DNA from: Streptomyces minutiscleroticus
GTDB taxonomy: Bacteria; Actinomycetota; Actinomycetes; Streptomycetales; Streptomycetaceae
Length of the DNA stretch: 64,000 bases
Assembly (NCBI RefSeq): GCF_014650875.1
Contig: NZ_BMVU01000025.1
Location: 1 to 64,000 of the forward strand
Reading direction: 5' to 3'
Shown here: in pieces, positions 36,843-46,906 of the stretch
How the letters are laid out: each line of letters begins with the position of its first letter
Numbering within the stretch: position 1 is the first letter of the stretch
The notes under the pieces: model-generated
Database searches by the model: none
Seen by the model: the letters and a program-made list of their open reading frames with translations, nothing else
Told to the model about the DNA's origin: nothing
Made by a program: the position numbers and the translations under genes

Positions 36843-38090
36843 TCAGCCGACCGTCCACTTCTGGTTGGCCGTCCCCGCGCAGGTCCAGATCTGCAGCCGG
36901 GTGCCGTTGGCGGAGTTGTTGTCCTTCACGTCCAGGCACTTGTCCGCCTGGGGGTTGACGATGTCGCGGGCGGCGGTGACCACCCACTTCTGGGCGGCGG
37001 TGCCGTTGCAGGTCCAGAGCTGGACGGGCGTGCCGTCCGCCGTGCCGCCGCCGGCGACGTCGAGGCACTTGCCGAGGGCGCGGATCGTGCCGTCGGAGCC
37101 GACGGTCCACTTCTGGGCGTCGTTGCCGTTGCAGTCGTGGAGCTGGATCGGCGTGCCGTCGGCGGTGTTCGCGTTGGCCACGTCCACGCACTTGTTCGCC
37201 AGGCCCCTGATCGTCGTGCCGGTGCCGCCCGAGCCGTCGCTCGTGGTGACCTTCACCTCGTCGACCACGAGCTGGGCGGGGAAGGGGGTGGAGCCGTCGG
37301 GGTCGCCGGGCCAGTAGCCGCCGATGGCGAGGTTGAGGATGAGGAAGAACGGTTTGTTGAACACCCACTGGCTGCCGTTGAGGTCGGCCGGGGTGCGGGT
37401 CTGGTAGACGGTGCCGTCCACGGACCAGGTGATCCGGTCCGGTGCCCAGTCGACGGCGAAGGTGTGGAAGGCGTCGGCGAAGGCCTGGCCGCCGGGGAGG
37501 GTGTAGCCGGCGCCTATGCCGCCGGAGCCGGAGTAGCCGGGGCCGTGGAGGGTGCCGTGCACGGTGGCGGGCTCGAAGCCGACGTTCTCCATGACGTCGA
37601 TCTCGCCGGAGTCGGGCCAGCCGACCTGGCCCAGGTCCTGGCCCAGCATCCAGAAGGCGGGCCAGACGCCCTGGCCGCGCGGGATCTTCATGCGGGCCTC
37701 GACCCGCCCGTACTGGGCGGTGAACTTCCCGGAGGTGTTCAGGCGGGCCGAGGTGTACTCGCACCGGCCGTACCAGCACTGGTAGTTGCCCGGGTTCTCG
37801 CGGCGGGCCTCGATCACCAGGTGGCCCTGGCCGTCGAGCCTGGCGTTGTTCGTGCCGGAGGTGTAGTACTGCCGCTCGTGGTTGTTGACGTTGTCTCCGG
37901 TCTCCAGCTGCCACTTGCCGCTGTCGACGGCGGCGCCGGCGGGGCCGTCGAAGGTGTCGGAGAACGTCACCGCCGCCACGGCCCCGGGCCCGGCCTCTCG
38001 GGCCTGGGCGGGGGCCACGGCGGCTATCGCGACCAGGGTGGCGGACAGGGCGGCGAAGAGGCATCTGCGGAGCAGGCGCGGGGAGTCCAC
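36843..38090 (-). CDS. Secreted GH16 endo-beta-1,3-glucanase with ricin-type CBM13
   Basis: A 415-residue secreted enzyme. A signal peptide ends at about APAQA (residue 30). The GH16 catalytic domain has GEIDVMENVG, giving nucleophile Glu163, Asp165 and acid/base Glu168, with the extra residue typical of laminarinases. Residues from about 290 form a ricin-type beta-trefoil with three Q-x-W repeats (AQKWTVG, AQKWVV, NQKWTVG). It would cut laminarin or fungal beta-1,3-glucan outside the cell. GTG 38090 has GGGAGA upstream. A promoter and an element shared with the beta-glucoside operon lie upstream. Confidence 0.92.
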   Translation of the reverse strand: MDSPRLLRRCLFAALSATLVAIAAVAPAQAREAGPGAVAAVTFSDTFDGPAGAAVDSGKWQLETGDNVNNHERQYYTSGTNNARLDGQGHLVIEARRENPGNYQCWYGRCEYTSARLNTSGKFTAQYGRVEARMKIPRGQGVWPAFWMLGQDLGQVGWPDSGEIDVMENVGFEPATVHGTLHGPGYSGSGGIGAGYTLPGGQAFADAFHTFAVDWAPDRITWSVDGTVYQTRTPADLNGSQWVFNKPFFLILNLAIGGYWPGDPDGSTPFPAQLVVDEVKVTTSDGSGGTGTTIRGLANKCVDVANANTADGTPIQLHDCNGNDAQKWTVGSDGTIRALGKCLDVAGGGTADGTPVQLWTCNGTAAQKWVVTAARDIVNPQADKCLDVKDNNSANGTRLQIWTCAGTANQKWTVG

Positions 38091-38167
38091 GACTCTCCCT
38101 TCCGTGGGGGCGCCCCAGGGAGGAGGGGCGGGCCTACTGAGGTGGGGGGTGCATGCTTCGCCTGATG

Positions 38168-38196
38168 ATTTAAGAAGTGAATAAAGGGAGTGTCAA
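38168..38196 (-). promoter_or_regulatory. GH16 promoter overlapping a shared 19-bp element
   Basis: On the minus strand TTGACA (38191-38196), 17 bp, TTAAAT (38168-38173) is a near-consensus promoter. The 19 bases at 38168-38186 are 15/19 identical to those at 31332-31350, and both lie 76-78 bases upstream of their gene's start codon. Confidence 0.65.
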
Positions 38197-38218
38197 GACC
38201 TTGGTACGTACCTGCGTC

Positions 38219-38878
38219 TCAGGTCTTCCGCAGCCGCCCGCGGGGTTTGCGCGCACGCCCGCGCCGGTGCACGGCGTGGTTGAGGCGGCGGCCCAGCAGC
38301 AGGTAACCGATCAGCGCGCCCGTGGTGTTCAGGATGACGTCGTCGATGTCGAAGGCGCGCCCGGTGATCAGCGCACCCTGCACCAGCTCCACCAGCAGCA
38401 TGACCACGGCGGTCAGGAACACCACCCGCAGCAGCCCGCCCACCTTCGGCACGAGCACGGGCAGCAGCACCCCGAACGGCACGCCGAGCAACAGGTTGCC
38501 GCCGACCTGCTTGACGGCGTCGCGCAGCTCCGGCTGGTTCAGATAGGCCTGCAGGGAGTCGCCCGGCCGCAGGTTGCTGTGCGTCAGCGACTCGGAGGCC
38601 GGGGACGGCTCCAGGGTCAGCTTGGCCAGCGCGGCGCCGAAGGCCACCATGGCCGCGAAGGCGACCAGCATCACCAGCAGGCGGACGAACAGGGGGAGCG
38701 GCCGCCGTTCGGACTCGGCGGCGGACTTGCGGCCCTTCCTCCCGGCCGCCGGCCTCTTGGCGCCCTCGGGCTCCTTCTCCGGCGGCGCGGCCTCCTTCGG
38801 GCGGTCCGCCCCCGCGGAGCGCGGACGCCATCCGCCGCGCGTGAGGAACGAGCGAGCACTGACTGCGGTACGGGCCAT
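38219..38878 (-). CDS. VanZ-family membrane protein
   Basis: A 219-residue protein. The first 55 residues are cytosolic and Lys/Glu/Pro-rich. Membrane segments follow: LFVRLLVMLVAFAAMVAF, LLLGVPFGVLLPVLV, VVFLTAVVMLLVELVQ and VILNTTGALIGYLLLG. The VanZ core is NLLLGVPFGVLLP then ELVQGALITGRAFDIDDVILNTTGA. VanZ proteins can raise glycopeptide tolerance, but most homologues have no known role; no van genes are nearby. Confidence 0.87.
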   Translation of the reverse strand: MARTAVSARSFLTRGGWRPRSAGADRPKEAAPPEKEPEGAKRPAAGRKGRKSAAESERRPLPLFVRLLVMLVAFAAMVAFGAALAKLTLEPSPASESLTHSNLRPGDSLQAYLNQPELRDAVKQVGGNLLLGVPFGVLLPVLVPKVGGLLRVVFLTAVVMLLVELVQGALITGRAFDIDDVILNTTGALIGYLLLGRRLNHAVHRRGRARKPRGRLRKT

Positions 38879-39339
38879 CGCGCCCTCCTGGTCTCAACCG
38901 GCCTCCGACGACAGGCGGTTACCCGCGAACCGGGTGAGGATGCCGTTGCGTCGGCGACGCGAAAGCGCTGCGCGGGCGCCCTCCGTCCCCGCGCGGCCGC
39001 GCGCTTCTCCGCCCACCCGGCCGCGTGGCTCCGGCCGCGTACGTCCCGGCGTGCCGCGACCGCGCGCCCCGGAGCGCTCCGGCCGTGCGGTCCGGGGTCC
39101 CGGCGGCCGCCCGGCACCGGGCTCCGGACCGCGCGGGGCGCACGGATGCGGACGGGGCGCGTCACCGGCCGCCCTCCGGTTCCCGCCGGCGGCGCCGCAG
39201 CACACGGGCGGACGGCGCGCGCCGCCACCGCCGCGCCGGACCGCGGCCGGGACCGCGCCCGGCCCCGTCCCGGCGCTGCCCGGCGTCCCGGTCGGCCGAG
39301 GGGGCGTCGACACCGGGATCCGGGGCAAGAAGGAAGGTC
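38879..39339. other. Gene-free stretch upstream of the DUF6479 gene
   Basis: About 460 bases with open frames on both strands but Arg/Pro/Gly-rich low-complexity translations and no ribosome sites. It carries the VanZ promoter side and the promoter of the next gene; no clear repeat or RNA was seen. Confidence 0.5.
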
Positions 39340-39555
39340 ATGAACACTTCCTCACCTGCACAGACACTGGCTTCGGCCGGCTCCAACTCCCTGTTGTTCA
39401 TCGTGGTGGGCGTCGTGGTCGTCGCCGTGCTGCTCGGCGCCTTCGTCTGGGGCCGGCGCAGGACGGCGCACCAGCCGTCGCCGTCGCGGGTCTCCCAGCC
39501 GCGCTCCGACTCCTGGGACACCCCCGGCGACGACGGCACGGGGCGGAACACCTGA
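39340..39555 (+). CDS. Small single-span membrane protein (DUF6479-like)
   Basis: A 71-residue protein with one membrane span, SLLFIVVGVVVVAVLLGAF (residues 17-35), then a basic GRRRT stop-transfer signal and a polar Ser/Pro/Asp tail. GGAAGG precedes ATG 39340. It resembles the small Streptomyces-specific DUF6479 family. Function unknown. Confidence 0.75.
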   Translation: MNTSSPAQTLASAGSNSLLFIVVGVVVVAVLLGAFVWGRRRTAHQPSPSRVSQPRSDSWDTPGDDGTGRNT

Positions 39556-39565
39556 CGCGCGACGG

Positions 39566-40216
39566 TCAGGAACCGTACGTCACCCGGACCTCCTTGAAGC
39601 CCAGGGAGCGCAGCAGACCCTCCAGCATGCTCGTGGTGTTCTCCTCGGCGCGCTTCGTCAGCTCGCTCTCCTGGGCCGCCTCCCCGATGTGCTTCGCCGC
39701 CAGGCGCTGCACCGCCCGCTCGTCGTTGGGGTTGTCCGAGAAGAGGTCGCCCAGCCGGTCCAGCAGGCCGCGCTGCTTGGAGACGGCGTAGGAGCGGTCG
39801 GGATCGAGGGCGGGCTCGCCCAGGGCCGCGTGCGGCAGCTCGATCGTGGCCGACGTGCGGTCCTCGTTCACCCGGACGTCGTCCTCGCCGAGGGCGCCCA
39901 TGTCGACGTACGCGTCGACCGTGCCCGCGCCCACGTACAGGGTGCGGGTGCCGCGGATCGCGTCCGGCAGGTACTTGGCGTCCTTCTCCAGGTCCACCAC
40001 GACCTGGAAGTTGCCGGAGGCGGCCTCGTAGCGGCTGATGTCCTGGATCGACTTCAGCAGCGCGGGCCCCGACCGGTCGTGGGTCTCCTCGCCGAACAGG
40101 TCGCCGAGCCCGGGCAGGACGGCCAGCCGCAGCCCGGCGAACAGCACCGCGAGCACCAGCACCAGGGCGCCCACCAGCTTGGCCCAGCCCGGTACGCGTT
40201 TCAGGGACGTCGTCAT
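39566..40216 (-). CDS. DUF4230 membrane-anchored protein
   Basis: A 216-residue protein with one N-terminal span (LVGALVLVLAVLFAGLRLAV, residues 14-33) and an extracytoplasmic domain of the DUF4230 type: IQDISRYEAASGNFQVVVD, LYVGAGTVDAYVDMG and IELPHAAL. AGGAGG lies nine bases before ATG 40216. The stop is ten bases from the convergent small membrane protein gene. No biochemical role is known. Confidence 0.82.
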   Translation of the reverse strand: MTTSLKRVPGWAKLVGALVLVLAVLFAGLRLAVLPGLGDLFGEETHDRSGPALLKSIQDISRYEAASGNFQVVVDLEKDAKYLPDAIRGTRTLYVGAGTVDAYVDMGALGEDDVRVNEDRTSATIELPHAALGEPALDPDRSYAVSKQRGLLDRLGDLFSDNPNDERAVQRLAAKHIGEAAQESELTKRAEENTTSMLEGLLRSLGFKEVRVTYGS

Positions 40217-40469
40217 GTCGACAGTCCTCCTTTCACCCAAGCATCTGCCCGTCAATTCCCTTGTCAGGCCGGGCGGTCGAGCGCAGAGCGCCGGTGCCGG
40301 ACGCGCCGGTGCGCCGGTGACGGGGAGTCGCCCCGCGCTCCGCGCCGCCGTGGACAGGCGGTGCGAACGGCAGTACCGAATAGAGCAGTGCAGTACGGCC
40401 GTACCGGGCGGGCGCACGGCCGTCCGGCGCGCAGGCCCGGCGCCACCCACGGGAGCAGGAGGGCTCGCA

Positions 40470-41663
<1,194 letters not shown>

Positions 41664-41743
41664 CGGCTCCGCGGGTCACGGGGCCCGGGTCGGGACGGGG
41701 TGCGGACGTCCGGGTGCGGACGGGTCACGGGGTCCGGGCGCGG

Positions 41744-42124
41744 TCACAGCGGCTCGGTGGTGGCCTCCGGGTGGCTGAAGGCCTCGTCCAGCGACGACAG
41801 CGGCGGCAGTTCCGCGGCGAGCCCCGTGACCTGCAGGACGCGCAGGGTCAGCCGGTGGGTGCAGACCAGGTGCACCCGGCCGCCCTGGGCGAGGGTCCGG
41901 CGCCGGATCCGGTGGAGCAGCCGCAGTCCCGAACAGTCCAGGAACTCTATGTTCCGCAGGTCGATGACGATCTGCGGGGCGGGCCGCCCGGTCGCGGCGT
42001 CGAGGAGGGGCGACGTCTCCAGCGCCGCCAGAATGTCGATCTCGCCGTGGAACTCCAGAACGGTGTACTCGTTGTGCTGATGAATGCGCAGATGCGGCGT
42101 GCGGACCGCGGGATCGTTGCGCAC
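41744..42124 (-). CDS. STAS-domain anti-anti-sigma factor
   Basis: A 126-residue SpoIIAA/BldG-like protein that would bind an anti-sigma kinase. The core is FHGEIDILAALE, then IVIDLRNIEFLDCSGLRLLHR, where the Ser of DCSGL is the usual phosphorylation site. GTG 42124 is chosen because an extended Shine-Dalgarno GGAGGTGAT lies upstream. An in-frame GTG at 42193 would add 23 residues and overlaps a weak 42-codon frame by GTGA. No sigma factor or kinase gene is adjacent. Confidence 0.85.
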   Translation of the reverse strand: MRNDPAVRTPHLRIHQHNEYTVLEFHGEIDILAALETSPLLDAATGRPAPQIVIDLRNIEFLDCSGLRLLHRIRRRTLAQGGRVHLVCTHRLTLRVLQVTGLAAELPPLSSLDEAFSHPEATTEPL

Positions 42125-43164
42125 GACGACATCACCTCCAACCGGCGACGGCTCCCGCTCCGCCGGGGAACGGGGAACGGCATCGAAGGTCACCGGGGGC
42201 CGGGGTGACGACGTTCCGTGAGCGTAAAGGCGGCACCCGGGGGCTTGAGGCGGTGAAACCGTTCCTCACCCGTCAAGTTACCCTCGATGGGCTGAATTTG
42301 AGCACGTTCGGTTGACATATGTCTCCGATTCACTCGCCATGTTCCGCAAGGGGGGATTCGGGCATCGTGCGGTGCGCCGGGGGAGGGGGCCGGACGGGGG
42401 GCGACCGGTGCGACGCCGACCGTGCCCCGGGGCCGATTCGTCGAACAGATCGTCGAACGAGCGTGCATGATACGTGAGTTGGGGGAGGTGCGACGTCCGG
42501 GCGGGCCGTGCCGCCGTCCCCCGTGACGCGTACCGGACGCTCGGCACCGGGCTCGGTCCGGCTGGTTCGAGCCATGCGCCGGCCGGTCGGCCGTCCGGCC
42601 CGCCCCCGCCCTCCGGCGCCGCGGGGCCGCCCGTTCACGAAGGCGCATCAATGGTCAGCGCCCGCGCGGCCCCCGCGAAGCGTCCTCACGGTGAGTCACG
42701 GCCGGGCCTGTGGTCGCCGTGCGCGCTGCGGCCCGGCGTGCGACGGACGGCCCGCACCAGGCGTGTCACCGCGCCGCGCCGGACGCACGCAACTCGTCCG
42801 GAACCCGTCCGCCGCCGGAACGCCGCGGGGGAGCGGCGGCGGGCCCCGCGTCCCCGCGGCCCCTCGCGGGCATCCACCGCGATCCCCGGGGGCCCCGGCC
42901 CGCGGCCCTTCGCGGTAGAGCGCGCCGGGCCCGCCCGCGGTGGGCCGGCGGTGGGCCGGCGGTGGGCCGGCAGGTCTCGTGCCGACGGCTCCGTGCCCAC
43001 CGTCCCCGTGCCGGTCGCTCCGTGCCCACGGCCTCCGTGCCGGCTTCACGTATCGGCGGCTCCGCGGGCCGCCAGGTGCCGGCGGCTTCCGCGCGGGCCG
43101 GTTCCCGTGTCGGCGGCTCCCGCGCTGACCGCCGCGTGCCGCCGGCGGTGTCCGCCTCGGCCGT
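42125..43164. other. Long gene-poor region with simple repeats
   Basis: About 1 kb without a convincing gene. 42190-42480 is less G+C-rich and probably holds the STAS promoter; GTTTC-16-GGGTGC on the minus strand near 42233-42258 recalls a sigma-B-type promoter. TCGTCGAAC is directly repeated at 42438 and 42450. From 42939 an 11-bp unit GGTGGGCCGGC occurs three times in tandem, followed by degenerate CTCCGTGCCCACG and GCCGGCGGC units to about 43160. Frames here are Arg/Pro/Ala-rich and lack ribosome sites. Confidence 0.55.
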
Positions 43165-43714
43165 TCACCGCACCCGGTGCAGGGTGGCCGGCGGCCGCCA
43201 GACCCGGGGGCGATCTCCTCCGGGGTGCCCTCGACCGAGCCGTGCAGCCAGTCGCCGAGCACGCCGGTGAAGGTCGCGGCGACGGCGGAGGCGACGAGCG
43301 CGGCCTCGGGCGCGTCGGCGCGCTCCCGTTCGGCCCGGCTGCGCGCCCGCAGGTCCTGGTGGAGGACGCGGCCAGGGGACCCGCCCCGCCGGGGCCGAGC
43401 GGCGCCCGGTGCAGCCCGGCGTGCGGGGGGAGCGCCGCGAAGAACGCGAGCACCGCGGGCGGGGTCGTCTCCGGGTCGGGCGTGCCGCGCCGGGCGTGCA
43501 GGGCGTCCACGGCGTCCCGGACGACGTCCGCGCAGGCGTCGACCGCCAGCGCCTCCAGGTTGGCGCAGTGCAGGTAGAACGTGGCGCGGCCGACCCCGGC
43601 CCGGCGGGCGAGGGCGGCCACGCCCACCTGGGCGAGCGGGCGTTCGGCGCACTTGGCGAGCAGCGCCTCGCGCAGCCTGGCCCGGGTGCGGCCGGTGCGG
43701 GGGCCGGGGCTCAT
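43165..43714 (-). pseudogene. TetR-family regulator with two frameshifts
   Basis: ATG 43714 opens a TetR protein with a helix-turn-helix ALARRAGVGRATFYLHCANLEAL near residues 34-56. Near 43380-43392 the homology jumps frame (to GRVLHQDLRARSRAE, then AATFTGVLGDWLHG), and near 43204-43211 it jumps again to end VWRPPATLHRVR and TGA at 43165. Each jump equals one missing base in a G/C run. The ATG overlaps the stop of the DUF1304 gene. It is either decayed or carries sequencing errors. Confidence 0.75.
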
Positions 43715-44072
43715 CGCGCGGCGAGGACGACGGCGAGGGCGAGCGCGCCCGGCAGCGCCTGGGCGAGCAGGATGCGCCGGTCGGCGGTGGCGGCGCCGTA
43801 CGCCCCCGCGATCACGACGCAGACGAGGAAGAAGACCTGGGCGCGGAATCCCGTCGGGTCGCCGGCGGCGAGGCCCCGCACGAGGCCGGCCGCCAGGAAG
43901 CCGTTGTAGAGCCCCTGGTTCCCGGCCAGGGGGCGGTGACCCGTGCCGTGCCGGCGTCGAAGCAGTGCAGCCGCCGGCCCGGCGCCCGTTCCCAGAGGAA
44001 CGTCTCCAGCACCAGGAAGTACGCGTGCAGGGCGGCGACCAGTCCGACGAGCACGTTCGCGAGGATCTGCAT
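43711..44072 (-). pseudogene. DUF1304 membrane protein with a frameshift
   Basis: The N-terminal part from ATG 44072 reads MQILANVLVGLVAALHAYFL then VLETFLWERAPG, typical of DUF1304. Near 43927-43936 (a run of five C on the minus strand) the frame is lost by one missing base. The remainder, beginning PLAGNQGLYNGFLAAGLVRG, continues in another frame through two more membrane spans and ends at 43711. The family is small, four-span and of unknown function. Its stop overlaps the tetR start. Confidence 0.78.
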
Positions 44073-44132
44073 GGGGTGGCCTTCTCGTCTCCAGGGGGGC
44101 CCAGGGGCTCCTGGGCGGGTGCCCGACGTACA

Positions 44133-44146
44133 TGGACAGGTGTCCA
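44133..44146. promoter_or_regulatory. TetR-type operator upstream of DUF1304-tetR
   Basis: TGGACA-GG-TGTCCA is a perfect palindrome 61 bases before the DUF1304 start. It is the expected autoregulatory site of the linked TetR protein. Confidence 0.6.
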
Positions 44147-44543
44147 GGAAGTTTTTGGAAACGGTCAAGTGGTGCTGGTGGAACGCCCGTTCGAGCCCGG
44201 AAGGCGTGGGGATCATGCCCGTTTCTGATTGTTCTCGGCCAGATCCGGGGTGACGGTGCGACATGGTGCGGTCGTGGCCAGGGTGCGGAGGCGTGGCGGC
44301 GCGGGCGCAGACGGGGTGATGAGTACCGGGATGTCGCGATTTGATCGCGCCTGGTCAGGGGCTGTCCGAAGCGTGGTGATCAGCTGTGAGCAGGTTGATC
44401 CTTTCGGTGTCTTTCCCGATAAGGTTCCTTGCGGTGCCGCGAGTTGAGGTGTTCGGAATCCGCCGTCGCCCGGTGTGTGCCCGGACCCGCTGCGAGGTGG
44501 GTCACCTCTCCCCGATCCGATCCTGTTGCGTCGAAGGATTCAG
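44147..44543 (+). other. Gene-free conservon control region
   Basis: About 400 bases, noticeably richer in A+T than the rest of the window, with no credible gene. It contains the hyphenated palindrome CGCGAT-TTG-ATCGCG (44335-44349) and the promoter at 44395-44423, both upstream of cvnA. Confidence 0.5.
44395..44423 (+). promoter_or_regulatory. Likely conservon promoter
   Basis: TTGATC (44395-44400), a 17-bp spacer and GATAAG (44418-44423) give a sigma-70-like promoter about 120 bases before the cvnA start. Confidence 0.5.
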
Positions 44544-46499
44544 ATGGAACTTGCCACTCCGCCGCTGGCGGTGCGGGCACCGGTCGCCTGGTACGGCTGG
44601 TGGCTGCTGCCGCTCGCGCTGGCCGCCGGAACCGCCGTCGCCGCGGTCCTGGGCCCCGACGGGATCCGCGTACCAGCCGCCGCGGCCGGAGTGGTGGTGA
44701 CCGGGGTGAGCGCCGCCTGCGTGCGCCGCCTGGTCGGCTCCCGGCGCGAACTGCTCCGCGTCACCGCCGAGTCGGCGGCGGAGCGGGCCGAAAGCGCTCA
44801 GCAGCGGCAGCGGTACGCCGCCGACCGCGCGGACTTCGAGACCCGGCTGGCCGAGCAGGCCCGCACGTACGAGGAGCGGCTCGCCGGACAGGCCGAGGCG
44901 CACGGGAAGCGGCTGGCCGAACAGGCCGGCGCCCACGACGAGAAGCTCGCCGAGCAGGCCAGGACCTACGAGGCGCGGCTCGCCGAGGAGACGCGGGCCT
45001 GGCGGGAGCGGCTCGACGGGCAGCAGGCCCTTGCGGTGCGGGTCGGCACCGAGTACCTGCCCCAGGCGCTGGCCCGGCTGCGGGCCGGCGACGCGATCGA
45101 CGACGTCCTGCCGGCCGTCACCCGGGACACGGACGGCACGCCCGAGTTCCGCGCCGCCCTGCGCAAGGTGCTCAGGACCGCGCTCATCGGCGTCGAGCAC
45201 GAGTTCAACCGCAGCACCTCCGCCGAGCAGGCCGTCATCAGCATCGGCAACCGCATCCACGTACTGACCAGCAAGCTCCGCGGACGGCTGCACGAGATGC
45301 AGTTCGAGCACGGGCGGCTGCCGTCGGTGGCGCGGGGCCTGATGGAGCTGGACCAGGAGATCGGCCCCGCCGACTGCCTCGCCGCGAGCATCGGCGTCCT
45401 CGGCGGCTCCGACCGGCCCGGCCGCCAGTGGCAGGAGCCGCAGCGCCTGCTCAGCGTCGTGCGTGGCGGCATCGGCCGCATCAAGGACTTCGATCGCGTC
45501 GAGATCCGCCAGCTGCCCGAACTCGGCGTCGACGGCGGCCTGGTGGACCACCTCACGCTGATCTTCGCCCACCTCCTCGACAACGCGGCGCGCTACTCGC
45601 CGCCCACCGAGCCCGTGCTCGTCTCGGGCAAGGAGGTGCCGAACGGGGTCGGCGTCGAGATCCAGGACTCCGGCAAGGGTCTGAGCGAGGAGCGCAAGCA
45701 GGAGGCCGTACGGTCCCTCGCGGGCGAGGAGCCCGGCCCCGGCCTCGGCGGCGTCTCGGAGGACGCGCGGCTCGGCCTGCGCGTGGTGGGCGCCCTGGCC
45801 CGCCGGTACGGTATCCGCGTCACCTTCTCCGACTCGCCCTGGCTCGGCACGTCGGTGGTCGTGGTGGTGCCGCACAAGTACTTCACCCCGCTGGCCGCGG
45901 CCGCCCCGGCCCCGGCTCCCGCCGCCCTCACCGCCACGGCGACGGGCACGCGAGGACGTACGGGCGCGGAGGCTGCCCCGGCGCCGGGCGCAGCCGGAGC
46001 CGCGGCTGCGGGCGCCCCCGACGGGGAGGCGGCGGACACCACGCCCGGCGGTCTGCCCAGGCGCCGCCGGCGCACCGAGGCGGCGGGGTCCGGGCAGGCT
46101 GGGACCGAGGCGGGACGGTCCGGGCAGGCCGGGACCGAGGCGGGACGGTCCGGGCGGGCCGGGGGACAGGACCGGGCCGAGGGCGGCACCGGGGCATCGG
46201 CCGACGTGTATGCCGTTCCCCCGGACGCCTCCTTCGCCGGCCTGGCCGCCTTCGCCACAGCGGGCCGTGGGACCACTACGGGCCGCGAGTCCGGCGCGGG
46301 CCGTGAGACCGTCGCGGACCGCGGGCCCGCCGCAGGCAGCGGGTCCGGCGCGGACCATGAGACCACCACGGGCAACGGGCCCGCCTCCGAGTCCGAGCCC
46401 GTCCCCGACTCCGCGACCGAGGGTGGGACGCCCTCCGCGGACGACACCCCCGAGCAGCACCCCGAGCACCGCACTGAAGAGAGCGACTGGTCCACATGA
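44544..46499 (+). CDS. cvnA: Conservon sensor protein CvnA (histidine-kinase-like)
   Basis: A 651-residue membrane-associated sensor. Two hydrophobic spans lie near residues 18-55. A coiled coil follows (about 70-160) with a repeating RLAEQA-x-x-Y/H-x-E pattern. The core has a dimerisation-like region and an ATP-binding HATPase domain (HLLDNAARYSPP, IQDSGKGLSEE, GLRVVGALARRYG). The last 200 residues are disordered, Gly/Ala/Thr-rich, and include three 10-residue repeats of the TEAGRSGQAG type. ATG 44544 has GAAGGA upstream; the stop overlaps cvnB. Conservons are G-protein-like signalling operons of Streptomyces. Confidence 0.92.
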   Translation: MELATPPLAVRAPVAWYGWWLLPLALAAGTAVAAVLGPDGIRVPAAAAGVVVTGVSAACVRRLVGSRRELLRVTAESAAERAESAQQRQRYAADRADFETRLAEQARTYEERLAGQAEAHGKRLAEQAGAHDEKLAEQARTYEARLAEETRAWRERLDGQQALAVRVGTEYLPQALARLRAGDAIDDVLPAVTRDTDGTPEFRAALRKVLRTALIGVEHEFNRSTSAEQAVISIGNRIHVLTSKLRGRLHEMQFEHGRLPSVARGLMELDQEIGPADCLAASIGVLGGSDRPGRQWQEPQRLLSVVRGGIGRIKDFDRVEIRQLPELGVDGGLVDHLTLIFAHLLDNAARYSPPTEPVLVSGKEVPNGVGVEIQDSGKGLSEERKQEAVRSLAGEEPGPGLGGVSEDARLGLRVVGALARRYGIRVTFSDSPWLGTSVVVVVPHKYFTPLAAAAPAPAPAALTATATGTRGRTGAEAAPAPGAAGAAAAGAPDGEAADTTPGGLPRRRRRTEAAGSGQAGTEAGRSGQAGTEAGRSGRAGGQDRAEGGTGASADVYAVPPDASFAGLAAFATAGRGTTTGRESGAGRETVADRGPAAGSGSGADHETTTGNGPASESEPVPDSATEGGTPSADDTPEQHPEHRTEESDWST

Positions 46500-46906
46500 C
46501 GCAACAGGGAACCGACGTGAGCTGGGCGCTCCGCGATCTGGTGGAGAGCATCCAGGAGATCCGCTTCGCCCTGGTGGCCTCCAGCGACGGCAAGGCCATC
46601 ACCTCCTACGGGGCCGACGACCCCGACGACGTGGACCGGTTCGCCGCCGTGGTCGCGGGCCTGCAGGCGCTGGCGCAGCCCGTGGCCGAGCAGTTCCCCA
46701 AGTACGCGGGGCAGTTGCGCCTGGCGATGATCGAGGTGGACGGGGGCCATCTCTTCGTCGTCCGGGCCGGGGTCGAGACCTACCTCGGCGTCCTCGCCCG
46801 CGAGGGACTCGACCAGGGCCTCCTCGGCCACCAGATGAGGGATCTGGCCCGCAGGATGGGTGAGCTCCTCGGCACCACCCCGCGTGGGGAGGAGCACCCT
46901 GGATGA
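46496..46906 (+). CDS. cvnB: Conservon roadblock/LC7 protein CvnB
   Basis: A 136-residue cytosolic Roadblock/LC7-domain protein, thought to act as a regulator of the CvnD GTPase. The domain runs from SWALRDLVESIQEIRFALVA through GKAITSY to GHLFVVRAG and LGVLAREG. It overlaps cvnA and cvnC by four bases each. Confidence 0.93.
   Translation: MTQQGTDVSWALRDLVESIQEIRFALVASSDGKAITSYGADDPDDVDRFAAVVAGLQALAQPVAEQFPKYAGQLRLAMIEVDGGHLFVVRAGVETYLGVLAREGLDQGLLGHQMRDLARRMGELLGTTPRGEEHPG

Noticed and set aside
42278..42547. Minus-strand frame of 89 codons upstream of STAS
   Set aside because: No ribosome site, codon use unlike neighbours (many A/T third bases), and no recognisable fold; more likely leader sequence.
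42696..43652. 318-codon frame as an intact gene
   Set aside because: Only its middle part shows TetR C-terminal homology; the rest is repeat-derived low complexity, so it is one piece of a frameshifted gene.
44229..44447. 72-codon plus-strand frame before cvnA
   Set aside because: It overlaps the likely conservon promoter and palindrome, and lacks coding bias.
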